DNA from: JALZAA01 sp046724435
GTDB taxonomy: Bacteria > Actinomycetota > Acidimicrobiia > IMCC26256 > JACDBD01
Length of the DNA: 6,453 nt
Assembly: GCA_046724435.1 (NCBI GenBank)
Contig: JBKOWN010000021.1
Coordinates: 1 to 6,453 of the forward strand
Reading direction: 5' to 3'
A program made the position numbers and the translations under genes. The notes under the pieces are model-generated. The model was not told where the DNA came from. It was given only the letters and a program-made list of their open reading frames with translations, and ran no database searches. Of the stretch, positions 6,130-6,453 are shown in pieces (the first letter of the stretch is position 1; each line of letters starts with the position of its first letter).

Positions 6130-6453
6130 TCGCGAGGATGCCGAGTCGGTCGGCGGCATCGCGGTTCAACGACTCGGTGACCGCCGGCATCATGTTGACC
6201 AACGGGAGCGCGAGCGCTTCGGCGAGCGTGGCGGTGAGGATGGCCCACCGGAGCAGATGCGATTCCAGGAAGAAGCGAGCCGCTTCCCGTAGCCGTGGCC
6301 GGTGCGCAGGTTCGGGATCGTTGACACGCGGCGCCAGAACGGCAGTGACAGCGATCAGGGGCACGTAGCAGACCGCCACGATCAGAAAGACGGGTGGAAT
6401 GCCGATCAACGCGAGCAGGACGCCTCCGACGGCGGGCCCGAGGATGCGTGAGA
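5909..6453 (-). pseudogene. MFS transporter remnant lacking its C-terminal half (5' end outside window)
   Basis: Read on the minus strand from the right edge, the frame gives SRILGPAVGGVLLALIG.. then IPPVFLIVAVCYVPLIAVTAVLAPRV, which matches MFS helices 5 and 6. A loop (DPEPAHRPRLREAARFFLESH) follows, then AILTATLAEALALPLVNMMPAVTESLNRDAADRLGILATS, matching helix 7 and the start of helix 8 in EntS-like transporters. This resemblance stops at about 6125, at the tmk stop codon. The frame stays open to TGA at 5909, but the last roughly 70 residues are arginine- and proline-rich, lie wholly antisense to tmk and look like shadow coding. Helices 8-12 are therefore missing, and a working 12-helix carrier is unlikely. 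The true start lies beyond the window; an in-frame TTG at 6407-6409 is internal to the homology. A short functional half-transporter or an assembly join at the tmk end are alternatives. Confidence 0.6.
6137..6160. terminator. Short hairpin just downstream of tmk
   Basis: GATGCCG (6137-6143) and CGGCATC (6154-6160) form a perfect 7-bp stem around a 10-base loop, starting 8 bases after the tmk stop. No run of T follows, so it is not a classical intrinsic terminator, though T-less hairpins have been proposed to end transcription in actinobacteria. It also falls in the coding part of the antisense MFS remnant, where codon use alone could explain it. Confidence 0.25.

Overview
The window is compact, GC-rich DNA with long overlapping open frames, most of them shadows of real genes. 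It looks like a chromosomal segment of an actinobacterium. The best evidence is the topoisomerase I: it has no zinc-ribbon cysteines and instead carries repeated GRYGPY-type C-terminal modules plus a lysine-rich tail, which is the actinobacterial form of TopA. The gene order topA, MFS membrane domain, thymidylate kinase also recalls Streptomyces, where (from memory) a membrane protein with a C-terminal thymidylate kinase domain follows topA. An Acidimicrobiia-like source is my guess; nothing here fixes the class.

Layout: (1) 1-308, plus strand, is the 3' end of a KdpE-type response regulator, cut off by the window edge. (2) 305-1000, minus strand, is a DedA-family membrane protein whose stop codon overlaps the kdpE stop in one CTAG. 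(3) 1001-1218 is a divergent control region with a perfect 10-bp inverted repeat and two TTGACAC copies. (4) 1219-4056, plus strand, is topA (945 aa). (5) 4105-5523, plus strand, is a 12-helix MFS transporter. (6) 5524-6129, plus strand, is tmk, which starts on the codon right after the MFS stop and in the same frame. (7) 5909-6453, minus strand, is the middle of another MFS transporter. Its family resemblance stops where tmk ends, so it appears to have lost its C-terminal half; its 5' end lies outside the window.

The genes serve different tasks: potassium-responsive transcription (KdpE), membrane lipid-carrier handling (DedA), relaxation of negative supercoils (TopA), transport of an unknown substrate (MFS) and dTTP synthesis (Tmk). 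topA, the MFS gene and tmk run in one direction with gaps of 48 and 0 bases and may be partly co-transcribed.

The most unusual point is the MFS/tmk junction. One TAG codon, followed directly by ATG in the same frame, separates two domains that I recall as fused in related bacteria. It could be a split fusion, a readthrough site, a stop-start coupled pair or a base error. I saw no CRISPR array, tRNA, rRNA or insertion sequence, and no clearly novel multi-gene system.
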